64,000 nucleotides of DNA from Adineta ricciae (taxonomy: Eukaryota > Rotifera > Eurotatoria > Adinetida > Adinetidae). Location: positions 248,001 to 312,000 of the forward strand of contig CAJNOJ010000109.1 of NCBI GenBank assembly GCA_905250025.1, given 5' to 3'. A program made the position numbers and the translations under genes. The notes under the pieces were generated by a model. That model made no database searches, had not been told where the DNA came from, and saw only the letters and a list, made by a program, of their open reading frames with translations. Below, in pieces: positions 46,649 to 57,646 of the stretch (within the stretch, counting starts at the first letter, position 1; each line of letters starts with the position of its first letter).

Positions 46649-46984
46649 CTATGAAATATAATTGAATGAAATCAAGAGAGGACGATGATGAGGAACAATG
46701 GGTCGTTTTGATTGTTCGAAGAATTCCGATAGCGCCACTATCGAAGGAAGATGAACATTGTCATTAGCGACAGAAACGAATTTGTTCAGTTTTGAAGACA
46801 AAAATTGTTCCTTAAAGTATTTTTGAACGATTACATTTCTCGTTTGACGAAAAGAGTTTTGTGGCTGAGAGGAAACGATCAAAATCGTAATGAAGACATA
46901 AATTGGGATCCATAGCTACATGAATTTTCGAATAGGTAAGAGTTTTCTGGGCGAAAAGACGAGTTTTGCATAAGATCGTGTCAT
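46649..46984 (-). CDS. Candidate secreted peptide precursor, unrecognised
   Basis: Exons 46984-46961 and 46915-46649 give 96 residues. The joined N-terminus is basic then hydrophobic (MTRSYAKLLWIPIYVFITIL), a good signal peptide. The rest is polar, with a single Lys-Arg site (EQSKRPIVPHHRPLL) that would release a 17-residue C-terminal peptide. The donor is GTCTTT, non-consensus, and the intron would be 45 bases; the acceptor TTCATGTAG is acceptable. No cysteines and no recognised family. The second exon alone is open for 89 codons. Confidence 0.35.
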
Positions 46985-47514
46985 TTTAGGCAGATTTTTC
47001 TTCTCTAAAACAGTCTTCAATTGATCAATTTGCAATTCATTCGGTAAGATTTATATATTTTTTTGATGAATCTCACGAGATAGTCTCAGTCAGATTGTTT
47101 CTACTTGATCCTTTTGTGTTACTCATGCATGATTAAGATTTTGATACGGATTTCGATATAGTAAATTTTGGAATGTTGAATTGAAAAACTTTTCGTTCAG
47201 AATGAGTGGACACAGATCAATAGCGAAATATAAAGAACACATTAAATACCTTCCGTCGTATGATTTAGACGATAACAATGATCGATTTCAACAACATGAT
47301 TGCAAATTCAATCGTCAACTCATCGGATAAGCACATGAAATCACACGAAATATCTGAGTTTTTCGCTGATTGATCTGTGTTTCATCATTCTTTTCATTCA
47401 TCAATGAAATCGACCTTCAGTACCTAACAATTCTTGATCTTTTACTTTAGATTCGTAAATTTTCTAAATTTCAATATAAATTATATGATCTAAACGATTA
47501 TTCAAGACAAAACA
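46985..47514. other. Upstream region of the SCAF4/8-like gene
   Basis: About 530 bases, AT-rich, without coding signal. It serves as promoter for the SCAF gene and perhaps the divergent minus-strand genes. Confidence 0.45.
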
Positions 47515-50500
47515 ATGAGTGGAAGTCAAGATCAATCAGTCAAAGAATTTTGTCATGAGGTTTGTTCAACATCCGATCGCAAATTTATATTTTTATCTTT
47601 GGAAATTCTTTTAGCTTCACTCTATATTGGACTCTCGTCCATCGATATCGAAAGCGAAGATGATGTCAATTACTAAAGCTGCGCTGAAAGCAATGAAATA
47701 TTATAAACACATTGTAATGAACGTGGAGAAATTCATCACAAAAGTACGTCGAAAATAAGTCGAAGTTTTAACGTCAAATTCCATTCTAGTGTAAACCAGA
47801 GTATAAAATTCCGGGTTTATATGTGATCGATTCCATCATCCGACAAAGTCGACATCAATACGGAGTAGACAAAGATGTTTACGGACCGCGATTCGCCAAA
47901 AATATTCTTTCGACACTGCATCAAGTGAACAAATGCTCCAGCGATGAACGAGTATTGTTTAAATATGAAGGAAATTCCTTGTCGAATATTCGAATCTTTA
48001 GCCTAAAATCACTCGTGTGTTAAACCTATGGGAAAAGAATGCCATATTTCCAACTGATCTAATTAAACAACTCTTTGAAGTTCAACAATTTAATGGAAAC
48101 ATCGAGGATTTATCAGCGACAGGTAAATTGAGATAAACAATCAGCTTTTGAAGAATTCATTCTATTTTTCTGTTCAGCTGTACTACCAGATGATAAACAA
48201 AGTGGTGAAGTAAGTGAACGACTTTGATTGTGTAGCAAAATTTGAGTACATATGATTTTTTTTGTAGATATCTTCGAGCGAAAAAGGATTAGATCGTTTT
48301 CGAGAATTACAGGAAACTTTGTTACGCGCATCGGCGAAAGGAGATCCAGATACAACTTCAATTTTAACAGAAATTCAACAAATTACTAATCAACTATTAG
48401 AATCTCAGAAAAAATCCACGACAATCAATAATTCAGGTGATGAACCATCGTCAACTACAACATCGAGTTCAAATCTACTCGAACCAATGCAATCCAGTGT
48501 TGCAGTAAATATTCCTTTGGAAAGAAAAAATAATTTTGTTCTTAACAACTCGAATTTGATTAGAATGTTCTCGATGATTTCGATTATGGTTCTGATAATG
48601 ACGAAGACGAACCTCGGCGACCATCGACTACTAATATTCCATCAACAGTGCCCGTGCCAACTCTCCCTCCACCCATGCAATACTTTCAGGTAAAACTTCG
48701 TTCATATTACAACGAATAAGTTCAGAAGTGATCTTTTAGCCCCAATCGGGAATTTTAATCAATCCTAATCATGCAAATACAGTAGCGTTTTCGATGCCGA
48801 ATGCGAACAATATTCCAATCCCGATGGCGTTTGATCCAACACAGCCTCCACCCATTTTCTATCAACAGCCATTACCATCTTCAATGTCTACTCAACAGCA
48901 ACAACTGCCACCACCGTCACAAATCAATTACGATCGTACGCGTTCAACAATACATCAGGTTTGTGAAGAAAATCATCATTTTAGAAAGCTCATCATGTTC
49001 TTTAGGCGACCGATGTTGATCTACGTCCGGAAGATATGGATGCAGATAAACCTGATCAGCATCGTCATACTCATATGTCTTTATCGCCGTCACATCGTCA
49101 GTACAATCGTCGTCGTTCACGCTCGCGATCACAGGAACGAGATTCGAAACGAACGCGTTCATCATCGAAGTAAAGAAGTTCCTAATATATCCCTTTTCAC
49201 GTTCATCAAAATGTTTTAGTTCAATGGATCGTCGTGACTCGGCAACTACACGTTTACAAGAAGCAGAAAAACGCGAACGTCAACGCAAAGGTCTTCCACC
49301 ACTTAAAGAAGGTTTTCTTGTTGGTATGTTGAACTTCATATTTTATGATCATGTGGTCAATAACTTTGTCGAAAATTTTAGTGAGCTCACGAACACTATG
49401 GCTTGGTCATTTACCGAAAATTATCAGTGAAATTGACCTTCGCGAAACTTTAGAACCTCACGGAAAAATCGAAGATATAAACGTAAAATTCATTCTTTTG
49501 TTTTCATTCGATTGATTTGAAAGATTTTCTCAACAGAATATTCCTCCACGCGGTTGTGCATTTATTTGCTTCAAAGAACGATCAGATGCAGCTCGGTGCT
49601 TAGAAAAGAAACGTGATTTTCGCTTCCATGGAAATCCAATCAAGGTAGTGTCAAAGAAATCAGCAGCTCATATAAATTGTCCTATTTAGATTGCATGGGG
49701 CATGAGCAAAGGTGTCAAAGACCGTTTCAAACACTATTGGGATTCCGAACATGGATGCACTTATATACCATATACAGAACTAAGAGATATCTCTAATTTA
49801 CAAACGATATCCGAAGGTGGAACAATTGATGAAGCATCGATGCCACCTGCCTTGAAATGTATGTTGTCTCATCAGATTCTTATTAGAACTCATGCAACTT
49901 TCTGTAGCAGCATCCTCATCATCACAAATTCAGCAACCACCTTCTTCGATGGCTCAGCCGCCAGCATTTTTCCAGCCACAGCAATCGTTTCCTCAGCATG
50001 AATTTCAAACGATGCCACCCACTCAACCAACGGTTCACATAGATGGAGCCAATCATATGCCATCAGGTCCAACTATTCTAATGGCACCAGGTCGTGAACC
50101 ATCCGTACATGTCGGCGTACCCGTTCAAATGATGCCACCCGGTGCGCAGATTATACAAGTACAACAACATCCTCATGGACAACCTGTTCAAGTTGTTCAG
50201 CATATTACCGGTCAGTACTCGTCCTTTCTTGTTAAGTACTTCATTTCGAATTCATTCTAGGTCAAATGTATCCTAATAGTCAGATTGTTCATCAGATGCC
50301 TTATGGTCATGTTATCGAAGGCGCTCCTCCTAGACATGCAATACAATTGCAACCTCATCCTGCTGACTTGAATGTACTAGCTAATTAATTCTTCCTTCCA
50401 TCCCAATTTGACAACGTATTCCGTTCTTTTCTTTTAGGGACTCAATCCACAAGTAACATTCGCTCCAAGTACGTATCATAGTGCACGTGCTCTCTGTTTG

Positions 50501-51816
50501 TAATATTGTCACAGCTAAATTTCGATATTCTAATGAGAAAGAATCGAATGTTTTGTTCACATTCCGTCTCACTCTCTAGGTGGTGGTGGGATACGCCTAT
50601 TAACCCATCCAAGTTCAGTACCAACTCATCATCATTTAGTTGGACATACCGCAGTAGGAGCAGGAGTTCCGTTAACTACCACCATCGCTCATACTCTCGA
50701 GGGTAAACATGAAATCACTTGTAGATGATTTCTTTGCACATATTCTAGTGTTTAGTTCTTTTAAAAGCCTTTCGATTGCATGCTATTCTATCCTTAGTAG
50801 TTGACTTTTTTTTGTAAATGCTTCTCTCTAAATTACGAACTGCATCTATTTTATAGGACATTCCCTCATGGAATTCCCGAATAATCGACGAGCGTCACCG
50901 CCACAGGCGATCTTACGACATTTCACTGAGCATCCACCTCCTCTAATGCCAACACCAGACGAAACGTTAGTTCTTCTTTCACAATCACATCCTGCTCCAC
51001 ATCAACAACAATTCGCAGGTGGTATAATACAAGCGTCCACGTCTTCATCTTTGCCGACAGCAAACGAGAACAATGAACATCAAAATCCATCGACTTTTTC
51101 CAGACCATTGAATCATTTTCAGCAACGTGACGGTTCCAGACAACCCAATGACAATAATACGAGTTTTCCCGGTCATCGTGGTGGTGGTGGTCATCCTAAT
51201 TTCGATGGTCGAATGGATGCTCGAAATGCACCGAGAGACTCCATCCGAGGACGCGGCAGTAAGAACAGTTAGAAATTTGTGTAAGCTCTTCAATAATTCT
51301 CTTTTTTAGATTATATAGGAGGACGAGGTTTCAATAGTAACAATAATCGATCGGATCAGAATACTAATAATCGTGGAACATTTCATCGAGGAGGTGAGAC
51401 ATTTGTTTCATTGTAATAAATAATATTTTTTCTTCAACAATGGAATAGGTCATGGTGGAGGTGGCAATAGTTCGCAAGGTTTTCGAGGACAAATGAGATT
51501 TCCTGGTCGTGATAATCATCGAGTTAATAATGAACACAAATACTCATCCCCAGATCGAAGTCCTAACCATCACCCTCATTCATTGTCTCGTCATGAGGAT
51601 AAATATTCAGATAGATACTCGTCCAAATCAAGTGGATTTTCAGCTCCACCTACCGATGGCTATTCTCATCGTTCAATACCAGTCGAAGCATTGCGTCGAA
51701 AAGATCCGTCAACTTCGGATGTACTACCGTACAATGACTCACATCACAATTCAACAAAATCTTCATTAATCATCGACGTAACGTCAACTAATCGAAGTGG
51801 ACATCCCGAATCTTAA
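47515..51816 (+). CDS. SCAF8: SR-related CTD-associated factor (SCAF4/SCAF8 type)
   Basis: Nuclear protein that binds the phosphorylated RNA polymerase II CTD and, in humans, prevents premature polyadenylation. Twenty exons in phase: 47515-47559, 47615-47743, 47790-47951, 48002-48122, 48178-48209, 48268-48504, 48564-48689, 48740-48958, 49006-49169, 49220-49323, 49382-49482, 49537-49644, 49690-49858, 49908-50210, 50261-50373, 50438-50468, 50580-50702, 50857-51258, 51310-51393 and 51449-51816; 1046 residues. CID domain at 10-150 (SILDSRPSISKAKMMSITKA, KPEYKIPGLYVIDSIIRQSR, VLNLWEKNAIFP). Acidic patch DYGSDNDEDEPRR, then Pro/Gln-rich sequence and an RS-like stretch (RRRSRSRSQERDSKR) at about 395. 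RRM at 448-530 (RTLWLGHLPK, IPPRGCAFICF, IKIAWGMSKGVK). Long Pro/Gly/His-rich tail. SCAF4 versus SCAF8 cannot be separated. Confidence 0.94.
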
Positions 51817-52130
51817 GTGATGATTTCCTCCATGTTTTTTTGTGTGTGTTTGATTGAATAGACACCTTATTACACTTACTTTTCTTTCATTGATTCTCTA
51901 TCTGTTGCTTTTCTTCCTTCTTTTCTATGTGCTCGATTTCAATGTACAGCATGATGCCTTCATTTATCTTTTTTTTGTCTTCTCTTTTCGTAAACGTACG
52001 CATATCTATGATGTTTGATAAGAAGAAAATACGAAAACAAAGTCTGTTGAATGTCAATCGAAAATATCATCATATCATTGGCGCGCCCTTTGCTTTTTCA
52101 ATCTCTTGTTTCGTACTCGTACCTCGTTCA
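51817..52130. other. Spacer, SCAF-like to membrane-protein gene
   Basis: 314 bases, T-rich. The frame upstream of 52131 stays open for about 68 codons but is pyrimidine-driven and lacks coding character. Confidence 0.45.
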
Positions 52131-53383
52131 ATGATAGTCCTACTATTGGCGTTCCTTCCACTGTGTATCTGTACTACACCTTATCTTCTGCGTTCATATC
52201 CAACCGAGTCGACTGTAGTTCAGTTCCCATTCAAGAATGTGCCATGTGAGGAACCAATTAAAAAACTGGAATTTTTACAAAATACTGATGTTGATTCTTT
52301 AAACCATACTGAATGTTCTCATAATGAAGATGAGTCGCTTCTCATATGTAAATTAGGTGTTGGTAATACCACTGATTCACTTAAGCTTGACAATTATCCA
52401 ATCGATAAAATCACTATAGTTATTCTATTTGTTCAACAATTTCTATCAGTTAAACCAATACCTCGTGTACTCGACTTATGTTTTCTAAATCGTTTCAGTC
52501 AGCCATTACAAGAACTGGCTATCTGTGGTTACCAACCAAGTATAAATGTTCAGAACCAATATCCTTATCTACACATTCTCGATGTTCCTACACTCGCGAT
52601 TGCTGCTTCAAACATTCACACTTTATTAATCAGTGGTATCTGTTCGTCATGAGACAACTCGTATAGTATGATATGATTCTAAAATTCAGGTGTTGATGTA
52701 TGGCAAAGTGTCGAATTGCGTCAAATGAAATCTTTAAAACATTTATTAATCATTCAAGGCGGTAAGTTAAACCTGCAAATTGAATAAAACATGACTTCTT
52801 TTGCTCTAATCAAATGAAATATTTAGCTACTATGCAAATGAGGTATTATCATTCTCCACATTGTGCTGATTGTGTCGATGCGCATCCGAAAGCAGATTAC
52901 TCATTTCATTATCTGATTCATCTGTCCTCACAATTAACCTATTTCCTCTACGATTCTCCATATAAATACACTTCGTGCCAGTATGATTTATTGAAAACCA
53001 TACGTTCGGATCTAAAGCAAATTTCCACGTTTATCGTTGCTTCAGACTCATTTAACGCAGATTTGGATAATCCCATATGTAAAACTTGTCAGAGTGGTTT
53101 ATGTCCACTATTAGCTGTGTGTCTTGACGAAACATCGAAGACGCGACGAGATTCCCAGGAACCATTCGAATGCCTATGTGTCGAGGAATTAGCAGTCGAA
53201 GATGAATTTAAATCATGCAAACCCATGACACTTCATCCTCCGATGTACTCAACACGATGTAATCATACTCCATCAATTTGGAATTATATATCACGATCGA
53301 TGATTGTCGCTGCTAGTTATTATCTATGTTCACTGATCGCTTTTATTGGCTCAACGATATTTCTACTGAGAATCAAATCGTAA
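52131..53383 (+). CDS. Single-pass membrane protein with EGF-like region, unrecognised
   Basis: Three exons in phase: 52131-52635, 52690-52761 and 52827-53383, 377 residues. ATG at 52131 starts a clean signal peptide (MIVLLLAFLPLCICTT). The ectodomain holds several NxT/NxS sites and leucine-rich stretches (IPRVLDLCFLNRF, LHILDVPTLAI, MKSLKHLLII), loosely like an LRR fold without a clear repeat. It then has a cysteine cluster (CKTCQSGLCPLLAVC, ECLCVEEL, SCKP) resembling one EGF-like module. A C-terminal TM helix (IVAASYYLCSLIAFIGSTIF) leaves only four or five cytosolic residues. I do not recognise the family. Confidence 0.75.
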
Positions 53384-54162
53384 TTGTGTTAAACCTAATG
53401 ATTGGAAAATATCACACGTCAACTTGTTTGAGAGTGATTTTGGTGAATGAATTGCTCTTTAGTTTCCTGTGTGACACTTGCCCTACGATTCATTTGTTAG
53501 TTGGAATAACTCGATAGAACGCCGTTTAGATGCCACTCAGCATCTATACATTTTGATTATCACTTCCTTGTTTTGCCTGTTTACCCATAAGCATCACAAG
53601 AGATTTGTTTGCTACCGAAATTGGCTACTATTAACAGTTATGTGATTTGAAAAAGAAAAGAATTCATTAGAATCTCGTTTTACTCATCCTCTCAAGTAGT
53701 CTCTCTTCATTATCATCATCATTTTCTTCTTCTTCTCCTTCTTGGCGTGTGTAGTCCTTTGTGTCCAAGTATGGTCACAACTTGCAACTAACGCAAATTG
53801 GACTCGTTTGATCAGCGCGTGCGTGCGCGACGTAGAAGAGAGATCGGGTTGTATGTCTCTCTGTCTATCTTCTTAGTAACAGTAAAAAGAGTCGAAAGAG
53901 GGAAAAGAAGAGAGAGAGAGGGGAGAAAAAGAAGGAAAGAGAAAACGTATTTCCGGATGGTCGCGGCGGTGTTCTCATCTCTACCACGTACTACTCATCA
54001 TCATCACCAGTGCGGTTAGATGCCTTAGGGAAATGCTTTGTTAAGTTAAAAAAAGGAGAAATCGAGAGAAAGAGGAGAAACAAGACGAAGCAGAAAAAAA
54101 ATTAGCCGTGTGAATAGAATCATATCATTTTAAATAAAAAAACTCGGCTAACATAGAAAAAG
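53384..54162. other. Intergenic
   Basis: About 780 bases. Pyrimidine-rich at 53700-53745, then a GA-rich run (53888-53945) and mixed low complexity. This is probably a promoter and 5' UTR of the proline-rich exon that follows. Confidence 0.45.
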
Positions 54163-54451
54163 ATGTTTGCTGTTCCCGAGGTCGACGACGATATTGATGT
54201 TTCGACTCCGACAGAAGCTAAACAATCGATTACGTCGCCCGAAGTCACGAAACAATCCTTTTCATCACCGCCGCCACTTCCTTCGATCGAAAAAGTAGAA
54301 AAAAATCCAATCAAGTCGCCAGTTCCACCTCCACCGCCTCCACCACTTTCTTCAACATCTATTCCTATGACATCAAAACAGCATCGTTCACGTCGCAGTC
54401 TCTTCCATCGAAATACTATTCACATCTGCGATCAAATTGTCGACCGAGTGT
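54163..54451 (+). CDS. Proline-rich first exon, gene unresolved
   Basis: Open frame from ATG at 54163 to a consensus GTAAGT donor at 54452, about 96 codons. Acidic start (VPEVDDDIDV), Ser/Thr/Pro stretches, a run of proline (VPPPPPPPLSS), then basic HRSRRSLFHRNTIH and ICDQIVDRV. It is clearly coding-like, but I could not find the exon it splices to within the next 3 kb. It may be an upstream exon of the 57647 gene. Confidence 0.5.
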
Positions 54452-57400
54452 AAGTACCTTTTGTTTCACGGTTTTTTCTTCTTCATCTTAATGATAACAA
54501 TGCCTGATTGCATGATATATGCATGTGCGGGTCAGTGCGCATGCAAACACACAAAGAATGAATAGAAACTAATAATAGATACAGTGACAGAGGCGTCAAT
54601 GACGGTTGCTTGTGTTTGTTGAAGCGAGGGTGAATTAGCTGGTTAGTTACTAGAAATAGCCTTCGTACCATGGGAATACGTACTAAATGTCATACGTCAC
54701 ATTAAAAAAGAAGAAGCAGAACAAGAAAGAAGAAAAGTCTTGCCCGTCTGTCACACATTCTAATGAACCTCTTTCATTTATATGTATTATCTCAACACAT
54801 ATACTTAGTATGTCTGCTTTCTTCATTTCTGTTGAGAAAGGTAAACGTGTCAAGAGGAGCGAACATCAGTCTTATTACTCATCTGATACTTGTACAAAGA
54901 ATGTCTTCTTTTCTCTCTCTCCCTCTCCTCTTCATTCAGTGATGGATGACCGGAAACAGTTGTTACTAGTCCTGTGACATTCGATAAATCTTCTATTTCA
55001 ATGATGCTGTAATCACATACGCATACTTATAGGCGTAACCTATATATGTAACACATACATAAAGATGAAAAGATCTAACGACATTGCTCAAAGACCTTAG
55101 AGAAAAAGAAGAAGAGTTAGTAGCAGGTATCGATCTCTTGTGTATATGTATATGTACATATATACAAATGTACGCAAGATGAACAGAAAGTAGAAAGTTT
55201 GATTGTTAATTCTTCATGTATGAGCTAAGAGATAATTTTATTAGTATATGGAACATCTGCTATTAATAGTAAACCCGAAGAGAAATTTCGCCTGGAGGAA
55301 AAACTGAATTGTACACTGCAAAAGATTCAAGTTGAAGGTGACAGAAGTAATAAATATAAATATTTCTGGTAACCGGACATATCTTATCTGTATTCGACGG
55401 CATGACAATTAATGGTGATTCGAGTCACGTAAACAAAAAGGAGAAACTTAACAGATGAAAGTATTCATTTGGAATGCAAGAAAAGTTGATTACATCAGTA
55501 TAATATGCATAAGCACTGTTGAGTTGTCTGTACAACCTGAATTGTTTCTATTCTGCTTATCTTATATCTGTTCTTCTTGTTATCAAATATATTGAAAAAA
55601 AGAGCCGAGAAGAAGAATGTCGAAGCATTTATTTCATTTTTTCGGCAGTATTAGTTACAAATATAAAATCCGTCTGAATTAATTTCTTTTTTTTCCATTC
55701 TTCTCGGAAATGCTCGTGAGGCCTATTCAAAGGTAAGAGTATTAAACATTCTTTTATTTTATTTTCTTTCGTGTTGATTAATTCCCTCTTCCAGATGTAC
55801 TTGTCGGTAAAAAGGGAAATTCGTGGGTGTGAAATGTTGTCTTAGATTTTTCTAATCATTGTCCTATACTCTCGTGCTAATCTCTTTTGCTTTTCGCATC
55901 GGAAAGTCATCTAACAAATGACTTGCACACATTGTAGTTTGAATGAATTGAAAGAGAAAGATATTTCGTTGATCTGATAATGAAAATGCTTTTTTTATAA
56001 CACTTAATGGCCTTTAGGTGAGAAAATTACACACCTTTTTTTCGGCATTGGAACGTATTATTAATGAGAAAAAGAAATGACGGCGTTTTCCGCTGTTATT
56101 TTATCATAAATAACCATCTTCTTTTTCTAAGACTGGAAGATTCTATTTCAGTTCTCTCGAGCTTCAATTCATTGAATCATAGAACGCTCGTGTAGAGTCT
56201 TGTGATGGTATCTGCCAGCAGATGTATGTTAATAAACATCAAGGCGAACGACTCGATAAAAAAGACGAAGAAATTTTTCTTCTCTATTCAATGTTTGATC
56301 ATAATTCATTGAATATTGTCATTTCCAAATCATATTTGTTTCTTTTCTAACAAAATCTGACAGTACGCTCATTCCTAAGGGATTTAGTTTATGCAGATCA
56401 TTCGCTGTTGAAGAAAATGATATATCTCTCTATCTATCTCTGTAACCTTGATCAACATCATTCGGAAAGTCGACAACCTTATAGAGATATGTGTAAAGAA
56501 AGCCTTGGCATTCCATTAGAAACTAAGTTAATCGAGAAGAGAGGGAAAAGGACAGCATCCGATTGCTTTAATTACAATCGAGAGAACTTTGTATCAAAAA
56601 TTAGTCTATTGTTGTTTTATTTTCTATTATTTTGATCCGACTGAAATAATAACAGAAGAAAATTTGTCTTTTTCTCGATTTGACAACTTTGCTAATCGCT
56701 CCTATCTTATTAATCTTCATTATCCTGTCAGAATTCTCTTGTTATTCGCAAGTTCCTCTATGTACACATTTACTACAGTTTCATCGATGTATAATGATAC
56801 AGTTGTGGTCGATATTTTCTCTTCTCTTCTCTTCTCTTTCTTCTCGTAGATGATAGGTTTGTTGTTGTTTTTTTGGTGACGACTCGGAAGGAGAAATAAT
56901 CGATAAGACACACAACTCTCTTCCTCGCGTACGCGCGCGCTAATTGTAATGCTTCATTGTTTTTCGCATCGATCAGAATCATAGATAGGAGAAAGGCGAA
57001 TACTAACATTGGTGTGTTTGATATTTATCGACAAATCTCTAAACAATGCAAACAAACAGGTAACAGACCATCAGCGATTGACAGCCTGTTTTTCCTGCTG
57101 CGAATCTTTTGTCAATATCCGCGCATTTGACTTCTTCGGAATCATTAAATCTTCTCAAACGAACTGCATGATATATCTTGTCAAAGGTCACTTTTCGTTA
57201 GAAACTCCGATGAAATAAATATGAATCTCTGTTGCCATTCTCGCTATGAATATTCAGTTCGAGTAGGAGCAAACGTCAAGGATGATCATTAACACTCGTA
57301 TCTCTTTTTTTTATGTCTTAGATATGCGAAAGAGAATAGAACAAAAAAACCGAGAATATTGAAGCAATCTGAATATATTGCTTCTTCTTCTTCTTCTTTT

Positions 57401-57646
57401 TTCTTTATACTTACCGCAGACATACTCACATAAATATACATGAAATAGGTCTGTAAAATAAAAAAAAGACAAAGATAGAGTCAAAGAACGCAAATACACA
57501 CTTTCGACGTTCGTATATGATCGAAACGATAGAGAACAAAAAGAAAAAGTAGGAAAAAAAAAGAAAGAGAAGCGCTCGTGTCCATTTCGTGTTTTTTATT
57601 ATACGACTAAACCTTTTGTGCAATCTATCTATTCTACACGTGTGCC
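54452..57646. other. 3.2 kb stretch without recognised gene (possible long intron)
   Basis: AT-rich with short pyrimidine runs and microsatellite-like TATATGTATATGTAC near 55140. A short motif GGAAATGCTCGTGAGGCCTA ending in AAAG before GTAAGAG (about 55707-55732) looks like an exon end but has no acceptor nearby. If 54163 and 57647 belong together this is an intron, far longer than others here. Confidence 0.4.

Noticed and set aside
55707-55732. Exon-like end GNAREAYSK before GTAAGAG
   Set aside because: No AG acceptor within reach and no way to join it in phase with neighbours.
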